A stretch of 64,000 nt of DNA from Hordeum vulgare subsp. vulgare (lineage: Eukaryota; Streptophyta; Magnoliopsida; Poales; Poaceae). Positions 10,555 through 21,149 of this stretch are shown one piece after another. The notes under the pieces were generated by a model. That model did not search any database. It saw only the letters and a program-made list of their open reading frames with translations, and was not told the origin of the DNA. The DNA lies in NCBI RefSeq assembly GCF_904849725.1, contig NC_058524.1, positions 486,149,763-486,213,762 on the forward strand. The letters are read 5' to 3'. The position numbers were made by a program, and so were the translations under genes. Each line of letters starts with the position of its first letter. Position 1 is the first letter of the stretch.

Positions 10555-13500
10555 ATGGCGACGTTCCCTACACCAGGCTCCTCCACTGCCTTTGGTCTGC
10601 CTCCAACACTCCAGACGCTCTTAGCCGGCGGCTCCACGTCAAGCTCTAACGCTGGTCTTCCGTCGTTCACCCTCGGAACCCTAGCCGCCGGGGCGATGTT
10701 CTCCAGCAATCCACCGGCCGCTCAGTCCTTCTTCACCAACGGGGGGATCCTTGCCACCTCCTCCATAGGGCATGGCTCTCTGACTGCCCCGATCGCCGCC
10801 ACAGTCGATCCTGTGATGGCTGAGGCGCCCCTGCCGGCGCCGTTTCACTTTGCTCACCTCCTCACGGTCAAGCTCACCGCCGACAACTATCTCTATTGGC
10901 GTGCCCAGTTTCTTCCGCTCCTTCGCAGTCACTACCTCGAAGGATTCATCGACGGAACATTGCCCTGCCCAGTACAGTTCCTCTCAACTGGGCCTTCTGA
11001 TGCTCGGATCAATCCGGCGTACCGCGTCTGGCTTGCTCAAGACCAGGCGATCCTCTCCGCCATCCGCTCGTCTCTCTCTGAAGGGATTGCCGGCATGGTT
11101 CTCTTTGCTGCTACCTCTCAAGACGCATGGTCGGTGCTCGAGGGGAGTTTTGCCTCTCAATCAACCGCGCGCTCCATGGCGATCCGTCAACAGCTACAAG
11201 ACATGAAGAAACGTGACCTCTCTGCTTCCGTCTTCTTCAACAAGATCAAGGCCCTCTCCGACACACTCACCTCGATTGGACGGCCACTCAGCGACGAAGA
11301 GTTTACTTCGTTTGTTCTCAATGGCCTTGACAGTGAATATGATTTGCTTGTTGAGGCAGTTCATGGACGTGACACCCCGATTGCGCCGCGTGATCTTTAC
11401 GCTCGGCTCCTTGGGACGGAACACCGTCTTGAGACTCGGCGCGCCGCGGAGGTCTACACCGACCCTTCCTCTGCGAATGCAGTATACCGCAACGGAGCTC
11501 GCTCCCGCCCATCTAGTGGTTCCAGCAGCAAGCCACCGCTCCTCCCCAGTCCTTCACAGAAGTCATCGGCTTACTCCGGCACAGTTGGCGGTCGTCAAGG
11601 GGGCCAGGGGAACCCTCGTTCTGGTTGCCCGGTGTGCGGCGCCCAAGGCAGTCGCCCGCCATGTCAGTTGTGTGGTATCCCAGGCCACCTAGCTTCCCGT
11701 TGCCATAAACGCTTTAAGCGTGATTTCCTGGGTATAGGCAACGATGGACGCAACAATGAACGCCAAGCTGCCATGGCAACGAACGTACAGGCTTCGCAAG
11801 GGTACACTCCATCCTATCCTATTGATTCTAGCTGGTACATGGATACTGGCGCGACAGATCACCTGACGAGCGAGCTCGGCAAGCTCACCTCACACGAGCC
11901 ATACCAAGGCCATGACAAAATTCATACGGCAAATGGGGCAGGTATGCATATCTCTCATATTGGTCAAGCATCCCTTCTCACATCTACATCTCGCCAACTT
12001 CAACTTTCGAACGTTCTTCGTGTTCCATCTGTCACTCGTAACCTTTTATCTGTTCCTAGACTCACTTATGACAATAATGTTGCCGTTGAATTTCACCCAT
12101 TCTATTTTTTTGTCAAGGACCGAGCAACACAGGACGTGCTACTTAGAGGTCGCTATCGCGGTGGCCTATACTCTCTAGATGTGCCTCGCATGTCTTATGT
12201 CTTCAGTGGTGTCCGTGTCTCGTCTTCTCAGTGGCATTCCCGTCTTGGTCATCCCGCCTTGCCGATCGTGCGGCATGTGCTTCATCGACATGAACTTCCC
12301 ATGATGTCTAGTAATAAAGAGATAGCAATTTGTGATGCTTGTCAGCAGGGAAAAAGTCACCAACTTCCTTTTTCTTCTTCTAGCCGAGTTGTCAACAATC
12401 CTTTAGAGATTGTGTTTTCTGATGTATGGGGTCCAGCCCAAACTTCTGTTAGTGGTCACAACTATTATGTCAGTTTCATTGATGCTTATAGTCGTTTTAC
12501 ATGGCTTTATCTCCTTAAGCGCAAGTCTGATGTGTTTAATATCTTTCTTCAATTTCAGTCACACGTTGAACGTCTTCTCAAGCACAAAATTATACATGTT
12601 CAATCAGATTGGGGGGGCGAATATCGCAACCTCAATACTTTTTTCCAGAAGCTTGGGATTTCTCACCGTGTGTCTTGTCCCCATACACATCAACAAAATG
12701 GTGTCACTGAACGCAAACACCGTCACGTCGTTGAAACCGGTCTCACCTTACTAGCACATGCGTCGGTACCCTTTCGCTTTTGGAGTGATGCTTTCTTTAC
12801 GGCTTGTTTCCTTATCAACCGGCTTCCCACACGTGTGCTAAACATGAAAACTCCCATCGAAGTTCTCTTTAATGAGGTTCCTGACTACACTTTTCTCAAG
12901 GTGTTTGGTTGTGCGTGTTGGCCACATCTTCGTCCCTATAATAGTCGTAAGCTTGAGTTCCGATCAAAAAAATGTGTCTTTCTTGGCTATAGTTCGCTTC
13001 ACAAAGGATATAAGTGTCTCCATGTTCCAACAAATCGAGTGTACATCTCGCGTGATGTTATTTTTGATGAAAACTCGTTTCCGTTTTCTAATCTCCCAAC
13101 ATCTTCTGATATACCACAATCATCCCGTTCAACCCCTATTTCCTTTGACCAATTTGAAGATATTGCATATTCGTCTATTTTGTTACCTAATCATGGTGCA
13201 GGTATTGGTCGTGGTGCTCGGCTAGAACTCTTGGATGATTCGGATACTACAACGCCATCTTCACATGGCATGCATGGCCACATGCATGACCCAGCCATTG
13301 CCACACCTTCACGTGGTTATGTCCATGCAAAAGGTGGACTCAACCAACTTGGTCAACCGGTCTTGGACAACCCAGCCACACCTGGTGGCTCGCTCAACAT
13401 GGGCGCCCCGGCTGGTTCTGGCGTGCATGAGCCAGCCACGCCGCGTGGGCCTTCCTCGCCTAGGCCTCCCTCTACTACAGATTCGATTGGGTCCCTGTCG

Positions 13501-15255
13501 CCCAGTCCAGTGGACACGTCTGTCTTCTCACCAGCTTCAGCAAATACGCCTTCTTCGTCGCCTGTGCATGTACCGTCATCGCCGCCTGTTCCACCTCCGG
13601 TCATTTCTGGACCACGCACTCGCAGTCGTAGTGGCATTTTTTGTCCCAAGAAACGCACTGATGGGACAGTTGCTTGGCTTGCTGTATGTATGGCCCATGC
13701 CATATCTGATCCAACCTCCGAACCACGACATTTTCAGGCTGCGATGAGTATTCCACACTGGCGAGCTGCAATGGAAGAGGAGTATCATGCTCTTCTTCAC
13801 AACAAAACTTGGCGCCTGGTACCTCCTCCTTCCGGTGTTAATATTATTGATTGCAAATGGGTTTTTAAAGTCAAGAAACATTCTGATGGTTCCATTGAGC
13901 GGTACAAAGCCCGTTTGGTTGCTAAAGGATTTAAACAACGTCATGGACTTGACTACGAGGATACTTTTAGTCCAGTTGTCAAGCCCACTACCATTCGACT
14001 TCTATTATCTTTGGCAGTTACTCGTGGTTGGTTTCTTCGTCAATTGGATATTCAGAATGCTTTTCTTCATGGCGTATTGGAGGAGGAAGTCTACATGCGT
14101 CAGCCACCTGGATTTGTTGATCCTGATCATCCTCATCACCTATGTCGGTTGGACAAGGCATTGTATGGCCTTAAGCAGGCTCCCCGTGCCTGGCATGCTC
14201 GTCTTGCCTCTGCTCTTCAAGCTCTTGGTTTTGTTCCTTCGACAGCTGATACATCGTTGTTCTTACTACAACGCCCTCAGGTTACTATGTATCTTCTGGT
14301 TTATGTTGATGATATCATACTTGTTAGTTCTTCAGTCGCTGCTGCTGATCGCCTAATCTCAGCTCTTAGTTCTGATTTTGCTGTCAAGGACCTCGGCAAG
14401 CTTCATTATTTTCTGGGCTTGGAAGTCACTCATGCATCTACCGGACTATCTCTTACTCAGAAAAAGTATTCACAGGATCTTCTACGTCGTGCTAGTATGC
14501 TCAAGTGCAAACCTGTGTCTACACCTATGTCTGCTACCGAGAGGATCTCAGCTGATACTGGTGCACTTCTTTCTTCTACTGATGCTACTACATATCGCAG
14601 TATTGTTGGTGGCCTGTAGTACTTGACTATTACGAGACCGGACATTTCCTTTGCGGTTAATCGTGTTTGTCAGTACCTCCATTCACCTCGTGATTCTCAC
14701 TGGTCTGCTGTCAAACGCATTCTTCGCTATGTCCGTTTTACTGCCTCGTATGGCTTGCACCTTCAGCCTGCTCCGTCTGGTGTTATCTCTGCTTTTTCGG
14801 ATGCTGACTGGGCCGGTAATCCTGATGACCGGCGCTCTACGGGGGGATATGCTGTATTCCTTGGTCCTAACTTGATCGCTTGGAATGCTCGCAAGCAGGC
14901 TACGGTTTCTCGCAGTAGTACTGAGGCTGAATACAAAGCTGTAGCCAATGCGACAGCAGAGCTTATATGGGTACAGTCATTGCTTCGTGAGTTAAGGGTC
15001 CCTCAGCGCGAGCCACCGATTCTTTGGTGTGACAATATTGGTGCTACATACCTTTCTTCTAATCCAGTATTTCATGCACGAACAAAGCACATCGAAGTTG
15101 ATTATCATTTTGTCCGGGAACGTGTTGCACAGAAGCTACTTCAGATCAAGTTTATCTCTTCTAAGGATCAGCTAGCAGACATCTTCACAAAGCCGCTGCC
15201 ACTACCTTTGTTTGAGGTTTGCCGGCGCAATCTCAACCTTCGTGACACAGGTTGA
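10555..15255 (+). pseudogene. Copia gag-pol polyprotein with one premature stop
   Basis: From the ATG at 10555 (context CACAATGGCG; the frame is open from an ATG at 10513) one frame runs to a TGA at 15253-15255, about 1566 codons, broken only by TAG at 14617-14619 (codon ~1355). Domains in order are gag (residues ~45-300), a zinc knuckle [14 protein letters not shown] (~370), protease WYMDTGAT (~428), integrase zinc finger HSRLGH...CDACQQGK (~561-605), integrase core with D ~623, D ~685 and E ~719, reverse transcriptase YVDD (~1250), and RNase H with SDADW (~1415) and EAEYKAVA (~1460). The stop lies between RT and RNase H and changes what is normally a Gln codon (CAG to TAG), so this copy should lack RNase H unless the stop is read through. 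Otherwise all catalytic motifs look intact. It could still be transcribed and be mobilised by relatives. Confidence 0.92.
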
Positions 15256-15268
15256 GATTGAGGGAGGG
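15252..15268 (+). promoter_or_regulatory. Polypurine tract of the Copia element
   Basis: 'ttgagattgagggaggg' directly abuts the 3' LTR, the expected plus-strand primer position. Confidence 0.85.
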
Positions 15269-15403
15269 TGTTAGACTTGTATTTAGACTACTATATATAG
15301 CTTTGAGATATACCTTGTATTTGTACTATGTACCCCATATAAATATATGTCGAGGCCACCCCTAGAGGGTCGAGCCGATCCAAACCATAATCTTTGTCTA
15401 ATA
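15269..15403 (+). repeat. 3' LTR of the Copia element
   Basis: 135 bp, TGTTAGACTTG...GTCTAATA, one base different from the 5' LTR. It is followed by the target duplication CACCC (15404-15408). Confidence 0.93.
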
Positions 15404-15408
15404 CACCC

Positions 15409-15645
15409 CGATCTCGCTGAGACTCTCGATCTGATCTGCCAAATCGACTAACTGCTAGACACACGCACCACGCGTTCCTGCTGGTTTCGCCATGTGCTTC
15501 TCGCGATTGCTTCCAATCCAGAGCAGAATTTCCTCGTCAAGCATCCACCGCCGTCCATGACGAACAATCCATCTTAATGAATTCCGCCTAACCTCTAGAT
15601 CAATTCAACCGCAGCCTCAAATCAAACCTTGCTTATGATACCACT
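15409..15645 (-). other. Internal leader of the minus-strand copia-like element with PBS
   Basis: TGATACCA at 15636-15643 is the reverse complement of the Met-tRNA primer-binding site TGGTATCA and lies two bases from the LTR start at 15646. This makes 15409-15635 the 5' leader of the minus-strand element, cut off by the Copia insertion. Confidence 0.6.
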
Positions 15646-15908
15646 TGTTAGAATAATGCGAGGCATGCCGTTGATTTATCGAGTATCAAGCAATCACACA
15701 AGCACGACACCGAGATTTGTTAACGAGGTTCACCGATATGGCTACATCCTCGGGACCTGATTACGCGTGCTCCTCCTCGTGACACCGTCACAATACCGTA
15801 CCCCGACCGTTCGGACGCCGGCACACGCCGCCAGTTCTCCCTGCGTGCCTGTGCTATTATGTTGGCATAGGTTACATCGTTTGTCCATCCTTTCATTATA
15901 TAATATAA
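15646..15908 (-). repeat. 5' LTR (minus) of the copia-like element, truncated by a MITE
   Basis: It begins TGTTAGAATAATGCG and is collinear with the block at 6128-6400. The match stops just after 'tcctttcattatata', where a Tourist-like MITE appears to begin. The remainder of the LTR was not recognised beyond it. Confidence 0.5.
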
Positions 15909-16165
15909 GGACACGTACAATAGTTGATAAGACTATCTTATCTTAAACCTTCCATGTAATTTAGAGATGGCAAAAAACATAATTATAATGGGTTATCTCT
16001 TAGCTTTTTAAAAAAATGACTAGTTATTCCTAAAAATATGATGAAGCATATTGTGTTAGAGGTCATCTCTTAAATAAGAGAAGACAAGTCTTTTTTTATA
16101 AATTTTTTTCTTTCATATCAGCATTTATCTTACGTGACACTTTTAAGATAGCACTATGTGTTGGT
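15909..16165. mobile_element. Tourist-like MITE (PIF/Harbinger type), decayed
   Basis: The left end 'ggacacgtacaatagttgat' followed by 'aagactatcttatctta' resembles the Tourist-type terminus GGGCATGTACAATGGTTGATAA common in Triticeae, and is preceded by TAA, the expected 3-bp target. The interior is AT-rich with 'cttaaataagagaagacaag'. The right end ('gatagcactatgtgttgg') matches the inverted terminus only partly, so the right limit is uncertain. Confidence 0.45.
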
Positions 16166-16276
16166 TCAGTCGTTGGTTGGGGAGCGCCGGTTACTTCAGT
16201 CGTTGCGAGGGCTAGCTTGGATCAACACTCAAAGCTCCCTCAGTTGCGGACGCTCCTACTTGTTTCCTCTGATATA

Positions 16277-16441
16277 CTCCCTTCGTTTCTAAATATAAGG
16301 TTTTTTTAGATGTTTTATTAGAGGACTACATACGGATGTATCTAGACATACTTTAGAGTATAAATTCACTCATTTTGCTCCGTATGTAGTCTCCTAATGA
16401 AAATATTTAAAAAGACTTATAGTATTTAGGAACGGAGGAAG
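16277..16441. mobile_element. Stowaway MITE (Tc1/mariner type)
   Basis: A 165-bp element with inverted ends: CTCCCTTCGTTTCTAAATAT at the left and the complement of that pattern ('atatttaggaacggaggaag'-like, at 16421-16441) at the right. TA target duplications lie at 16275-16276 and 16442-16443. The interior includes 'ctacatacggatgtatctag' and its inverted counterpart, as in Triticeae Stowaway elements. It is non-coding and mobilised in trans. Confidence 0.92.
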
Positions 16442-16443
16442 TA

Positions 16444-16687
16444 CACGTGACCGCGCCATCAGGTCTCTAGCACCCTTCCGTTCACCGTGGCGCTCCACGG
16501 TACAGAGCAGGAGGGTGGAGGTCCCTCTCCTAGCGATAGTTCTGTGTAGACATAGTCGAGTGGTTTCATCAAGGAGTCGCAACTTCGTTGAACGTCTTGT
16601 TGTGGGAACGAACCTGACAGTAGAGGTGAGGGGTACGAAAGAAGAGGGTAGAGTCCTACCTACGACAAGCTTGTACACACGATGAAT
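16444..16687. other. Unassigned stretch between MITE and tandem duplication
   Basis: Balanced composition with short frames only. It may be upstream DNA of the element carrying the tandemly duplicated unit, since its style matches what follows, but no terminus can be shown. Confidence 0.3.
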
Positions 16688-18356
16688 GAGTTCAGGCCCC
16701 TCTCGTGGACGTAATAGCCCTACTTCTGAGTGCTCAAGAGCTCTTGCGGTGTGGAGTGTGTGTTACAAGGGGTGCGAACCCTTGTGCCAGAGGGGAGGGT
16801 TGGCTTATATAGAATGCGCTACCCCTCATCAAGGCCCATGCAACCAAGGGTTCGAGTAATGAAGACAAATGTGTGCGTTACTGATAACATACGTAATAAA
16901 TGCTACTTATGATGACCAGCCGAATGCCTACTCTTTGGCCTCCCTGGAGTGACTTCTAAACTTCTGCGGTTGACTGGCTTCATGTTCTTCCTAGTGGAAG
17001 TTGTCTGTCGAGTGGATAGAGCAAATCTCCGACTGGACGTTCTACCGAGTGACTCATGGCGAGTCAATTGGAATCTTTCTTGAAATCTTGAAGTCCTTAA
17101 TGTTGTGCCCTTGGGTAGGACATGTAGGTCAGGCCTACGACCCTACCCTAGGTACATATCCCCATAAATAGCCCCCGAATGGATCGGGGTTCGAGTGGAA
17201 AGGGGTCGATGCAGATTCCGCCAAACATGCAAAACTTCGAATGCATATGAAGGATTCGAGTGGAAAGGCGTCGATTGAAATAATTGCCATATACCCTGAT
17301 CGATTCTGTCTTGAAATACATCCGAATGAATTTGAAAGTGAAAACTGGTCCGAGTGATCAACATGATCTTTTGATGTGACGGATCGCTTTGTCAGGCCCG
17401 GATTCATGGGATTTGAAAATTTTGTAAGCGCGCGCCGCGCGGTGACGACGCAACAACCGGAGTAAATGAGAGCCCGACGCCTCGATTATCAGGCCGCCCT
17501 TATCGCCACATATCTTGCTCCCTATGATATCGGGATATACAGAGATCTGCGGGCCCATGGGTCAGTGGCTCACTCGGGCGGTTATAAAACGAGCCGGTGC
17601 TATGGTTGGAACAGTGCTCCTTCTCAATCTCCTCATTTTCTCCATCTCCTCTGCCTCTCGAGCTCCGCCTAGATCTGTCTCTGCCTCCACCGTCGAGATG
17701 ACGAAATCAAAGACGGGGAAACTTGAGCGGGCGAAGAAGGGAGGAAGCGCCAACAAGCCGTCGGGCGCTCGAGCCGCGGTGCTGCCGGGCTAGATCCACG
17801 CAGATTTTCTCCCGTCAATTGTCAAGGAGGTTGATGTCTTGAACCTCGTCCACGATGAATTGATAGACATCAATTCTTGGAGGTTACCGGAAGGGGAAGT
17901 CGAGCCGGAGCCGCGCGAAGGTGAGAGAGTCCTCCTCACAACCCACGCAGAGCGAGGTTTTTCTTTGCCTCCCCACTCATTCATCTGCGGGTTCTTGAAC
18001 TTTTTTGGTGCCCAACTCCATCACCTTCCTACGAATGCTATTGCACATCTTGATGCGTTCATAACGTTATGCGAGTGTTTCTTGGGCTGTTCTCCTCATT
18101 GGGGACTGTTCAAGCAAATCTTCACTATTTGTTCCCAGTCAGTTAAGAGGGCCAAACCCAAGGATAGTAGAACCAATGTCATCCAACTCTGTGGGGGTTT
18201 GGGGATCCAAAAGAGGAGTAAGAGTGTTTATGCACAAATGACCCTCCTCGAATCCGTCCGAGGCTGGCAATCGACCCGGTTTTACTGCAAAGATGTCGCA
18301 GCCTCGAATATGTCGACTGGTCTTCCTCCCTTTATTTTGGAGCGACCTGCTGCTGA
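16688..18356 (+). repeat. Tandem duplication, unit 1 (~1.67 kb)
   Basis: The DNA from about 16688 ('gagttcaggcccctc') to 18356 is repeated directly downstream at 18357-20026 with an offset of 1668-1670 bases throughout. A 150-base stretch compared by eye (17467 versus 19137) gave about nine matches in ten, so the duplication is old. The junction at 18352-18360 joins the gag-like coding sequence (...gacctgctgct) to 'gagttcaggcccctc', whereas in unit 2 the coding sequence continues normally. The unit contains an upstream TATA ('cttatatag', ~16804), a second TATA (17583) and the 5' part of a coding region. Confidence 0.85.
17583..17589 (+). promoter_or_regulatory. TATA box upstream of the unit 1 coding start
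   Basis: TATAAAA in the context 'ggcggttataaaacgagccg', 115 bases before the ATG at 17698. It is followed by a pyrimidine-rich leader (CTTCTCAATCTCCTC...), typical of a plant pol II 5' untranslated region. The same arrangement is at 19251-19257 in unit 2. Confidence 0.55.
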
Positions 18357-18381
18357 GTTCAGGCCCCTCTTGTGGAGGTAA
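17698..18381 (+). pseudogene. PF04195-like 'putative gypsy type transposon' ORF, unit 1, truncated
   Basis: ATG at 17698 opens MTKSKTGKLERAKKGGSANK, a basic N-terminus. A premature TAG near 17791 replaces the Trp codon seen in unit 2. The downstream frame (to 18381) reads SLPPHSFICGFLNFFGAQLHH, then ITLCECFLGCSPHWGLFKQIF near 18065-18125, which is the signature of the plant Transposase_28/'putative gypsy type transposon' family (PF04195). That family is found in gypsy and related elements, and its role is not established. At ~18352 the frame leaves the gene at the tandem-duplication junction and ends at 18381. Not functional. Confidence 0.7.
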
Positions 18382-20026
18382 TAGCCCTACGTCTCAGTGC
18401 TCAGGAGCTCTTGCAGTGTGGAGTGTGTGTTACAGGGGGTGTGACCCCTTGTGCCAGAGGGGAGGGTTGGCTTATATAGAGTGCGCTACCCCTCTTCAAG
18501 GCCTAGACAACCGAGGGTTCAAGTAATGGAGACAAAGGTGTGCGCTACTGATAACGTACGTAATAAATGCTACTTATGATGACCAGCTGAATGCCTACTC
18601 TTTGGCCTCCCTGGAGTGATTTCTGAACTTCTGCGGTCGTCTGGCTTCATATTCTTCCTAGTGGAAGTCTACTATCAAGTGGATAGAGTAAATCTCCGAG
18701 TGGATGCTCTACTTAGTGACTCATGGCGAGTAAGTCGGAATCTTCCTTGAAATCTTTCAGTCCTTAATGTTGTGCCCTTGGGTAGGACATGTAAGTCAGG
18801 CCTATGACCCTACCCCAGGTACATATCCCCATCATTAGCCCCCGAATGGATCGAGGTTCGAGTGGAAATGGGTAGATGCAGATTTTGTCAAACATGCCAA
18901 ACTCCGAATGCATATCAAGGGTTCGAGTGGAAAGGCATCGACTAAAATATTTGCCATTCACCCTAGTCGATTCTGTCTTGAAATACTTCCGAGTGAATTT
19001 GAAAGTGAAAACTGGTCCGAGTGATCAACATGATCTTTTGATGTGACGGATCGCCTTGTTAGGCCCGGATTTCACGGGATTCAAAAATTTGGTAAGTGCG
19101 CACCACGCGGTGATGATGCAACAACTGGAGTAAACGAGAGCCCAACGCCTTGATTATCGTGCCGCCCTTATTGCCACGTATATTGCTCCCTCTGATATTG
19201 GGATATACAGAGATCTGCGGGCCCATAGGTCGGCGGCTCACTCGGGCGGTTATAAAACTAGCCAGTGCTAGGGTTGGAACAATGCTCCTTCTCAATCTCC
19301 TCATTTTCTCCATCTCCTCTGCCTCTCGAGATCCACCTAGATCTGTCTCTGCCACCACTGTCGAGATGACGAAATCGAATACGGGGAAACTTGAGCGGGC
19401 CAAGAAGGGAGGAAGCGCCAAGAAGCCGTCGGGCGCTCGAGCTGCGGTGCCGCCGGGCTGGATCCACGCACATTTTTCTCCCGTCAATTGTCAAGGAGGT
19501 TAATGTCTTGAAACTCATTCACGACGGATTGATAGCCGTTGATTCCTGGAGGTTACTGGAGGGGGAAGTCGAGCCAGAGCCACGCGATGGTGAGAGAGTC
19601 CTCCTATCACCCACGTAGAGCGAGGATTTTTTGCCTCCCCACTCATTCATCCACGGGTTCTTGAACTTTTTCGGTGCCCAACTCCATCACCTTCCTCCGA
19701 ATGCTATTGCACATCTTGTTGCATTCATAACGTTATGCGAGTGTTTCTTGGGTTGTTCTCCTCATTGGGGACTGTTCAAGCATATCTTCACTGTTCGTTC
19801 CCAGTCGGTTAAGAGGGACAAACCCAAGGATAGTAGAACCAATGTCATCCAACGGTGTGGGGGTTTTGGGGATCCAGAAGAGGAGTAAGAGTGCGTATCT
19901 ACAAATGACCCTTCCCGAATCCGTCCGAGGCTCGCAATCAACCTGGTTTTACTGCAAAGACGTCGCAGCCCCGAATATGTCGACTTGTCTTCCTTCCTTT
20001 ACTTTGGAGCGACCTGCTGCTCCCAG
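18357..20026 (+). repeat. Tandem duplication, unit 2 (~1.67 kb)
   Basis: Second copy of the unit, with TATA-like 'cttatatag' near 18472, a second TATA at 19251-19257 and the coding start at 19366. Unlike unit 1 it runs on into the rest of the coding region, so it is the parental arrangement and unit 1 is bounded by the duplication junction. Confidence 0.85.
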
Positions 20027-20579
20027 AACGTTGACCGTGTTAGTGTGGGAAAGGGTCCAGGTAGGGATTCTGGTGAATGCTTTAGTAGATATGATCCATG
20101 GCAGAGTGACTGGAATGGATCTGCTTGATACATTCCTCAGTCGGCATATCCAACCTCTCCAAGCGAGAGATCACCCCATGTGGCATTATTCAGGCCCCGA
20201 GGATTCCACTCGGTCGCACCCAGAGGAGGTCTCCGAAGAAACCGTGGCTCAGTGGCTCAGAGGCATCACTGGGGCCTGCGACAATCTGCTAGGAGCCAGA
20301 CGGATTTTCCCTTTCTTTGTTGAGAACAAACCGCCGAACATGGTGAGATATTCCCTTGCCGATTACTTTTGTATCTTTATCGAGTGATTGAATCTCCAAC
20401 CGACTGACTTTGCTGTTTTTATATCTTGTAGGAGTTGAAAAACATGTATTCGCCCGTGCCGAACGGGGAGCAACTTGATGCCGGTGGGGAGAGTGAAGGT
20501 GACAGCACGGACAGTGACTATGTTGAGGACATCGAGGGAAGTGAAGATGACTCGAATGAGAGTGAGGAAGAGGTTTAGT
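19366..20579 (+). pseudogene. PF04195-like ORF, unit 2, with a probable intron
   Basis: The ATG at 19366 (MTKSNTGKLERAKKGG) lies in the same promoter context as unit 1. An extra T near 19474 shifts the frame after PGWIHAHF. The conserved ITLCECFLGCSPHWGLFKHIF core follows near 19730, then (from 19842) RTLTVLVWERVQVG and HPEEVSEETVAQWL. A likely intron with GT at 20343 and AG at 20430-20431 separates PPNM from ELKNMYSPVPNGEQLDAGGE. The second exon becomes acidic (EGSEDDSNESEEEV) and stops at 20577-20579, after which low-complexity Lys/Pro text continues in frame to ~20764. A transposon-borne gene, broken by at least one frameshift. Confidence 0.65.
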
Positions 20580-21149
20580 CTCCCCTACGCAACGAGTCTC
20601 GATCCAAGCATCGCCAAGATCCGGTAGCTACCCCAAGCAAGACCCTGGTGTCAAGCACTAGGAATGTGAAGCGTGACCGAGCCGCCACAACTGAGTCGAC
20701 AGAGAAGGCTGCAAAACAGCCCAAACCCGACGCTCCCAAGCCTCGGAAGGTTCTGCCCGAATGAGGATTGCTATGCCAGTTGCTACAACATGAGTGTTTA
20801 CCTCTTTCTTTCTTTTGTCGTTGTGAAATTTCATGCACTTGATGTGCGAGTGGAATTTGCTTGCCAGAGCTGCTACCTCAGTGACGTCACCTCCTGGAGA
20901 TGAAGAGGATCCCATGGACTTGGATGCTGCACACGTGGTCACCTCCCAACGAGGTATAATAAATCTTCATTCTGTTCTGTTTTCTGGATAAAATTGGTCG
21001 GTTGGACCGACTCATGTTACTGACTGACAGCTACCGACGTCATCTAACTCGAAGATGATGAAGAACCACGCCGATCGACTACTAAATTGCCTCTCGAACT
21101 TGAAGACCAGTCCCGAGTGAACACCGGGATCGAGATCTTTCCATCAAGT
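20580..21149 (+). other. 3' continuation of the PF04195-bearing element
   Basis: Beyond the stop, translated text (NESRSKHRQDPVATPSK, AAKQPKPDAPKPRK) still looks like a decayed C-terminal, charged linker. Later stretches near 20880 and 21040 look like further exons or decayed coding. The sequence is cut at 21150, where 'tgtaacgcccaagatgcgg' starts a different repeat. Confidence 0.4.

Larger units (their letters stand above)
10247..15403 (+). mobile_element. Nearly intact Ty1/copia retrotransposon
   Basis: A complete LTR element of 5157 bp. It has 135-bp LTRs (10247-10381 and 15269-15403), a Met-tRNA primer-binding site directly after the 5' LTR, one long gag-pol frame, a polypurine tract (15252-15268, ending 'gagggaggg') and a perfect 5-bp target duplication CACCC at 10242-10246 and 15404-15408. 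The LTRs differ at one position in my alignment (base 6, A versus G), so the insertion is young relative to its neighbours. The LTR ends are TG...TA rather than TG...CA, fixed by the target duplication. The element sits inside the minus-strand copia-like element. The integrase text ([10 protein letters not shown]...ERKHRHVVE) resembles the Ivana/Oryco lineage, but lineage is an inference. Confidence 0.93.
6128..15908 (-). mobile_element. Minus-strand copia-like LTR retrotransposon, interrupted and non-coding
   Basis: Two related LTR-like blocks, about 6128-6495 and 15646-15908, share a collinear core: 'caatcacacaagcacgaca', 'ggctacatcctc', 'gcaccccggc/taccccgacc', 'ggcacacgccg' and 'tcctttcattatata'. 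Next to the right block is a minus-strand primer-binding site (TGGTATCA) two bases from the LTR end, which sets the orientation and points to a copia-type element primed by initiator Met tRNA. The internal region (6496-15645) shows no gag-pol frame on the minus strand. It contains a LINE 3' end and a complete plus-strand Copia insertion (10247-15403). It may be a non-autonomous (LARD-like) element. The flank left of 6128 is CGTTT; the right flank is obscured by a MITE, so no target duplication can be confirmed. Confidence 0.5.

Noticed and set aside
15909..16165. Continuation of the copia-like LTR instead of a MITE
   Set aside because: After 'ggacacg' the sequence no longer follows the left LTR, and it matches a Tourist-type terminus with a TAA target. 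The right end remains uncertain, hence the low confidence.
17698..20579. Host gene with TATA box, leader and intron
   Set aside because: The coding text matches the PF04195 'putative gypsy type transposon' family, is duplicated in tandem and has a stop and a frameshift, so it is transposon DNA rather than a host gene.
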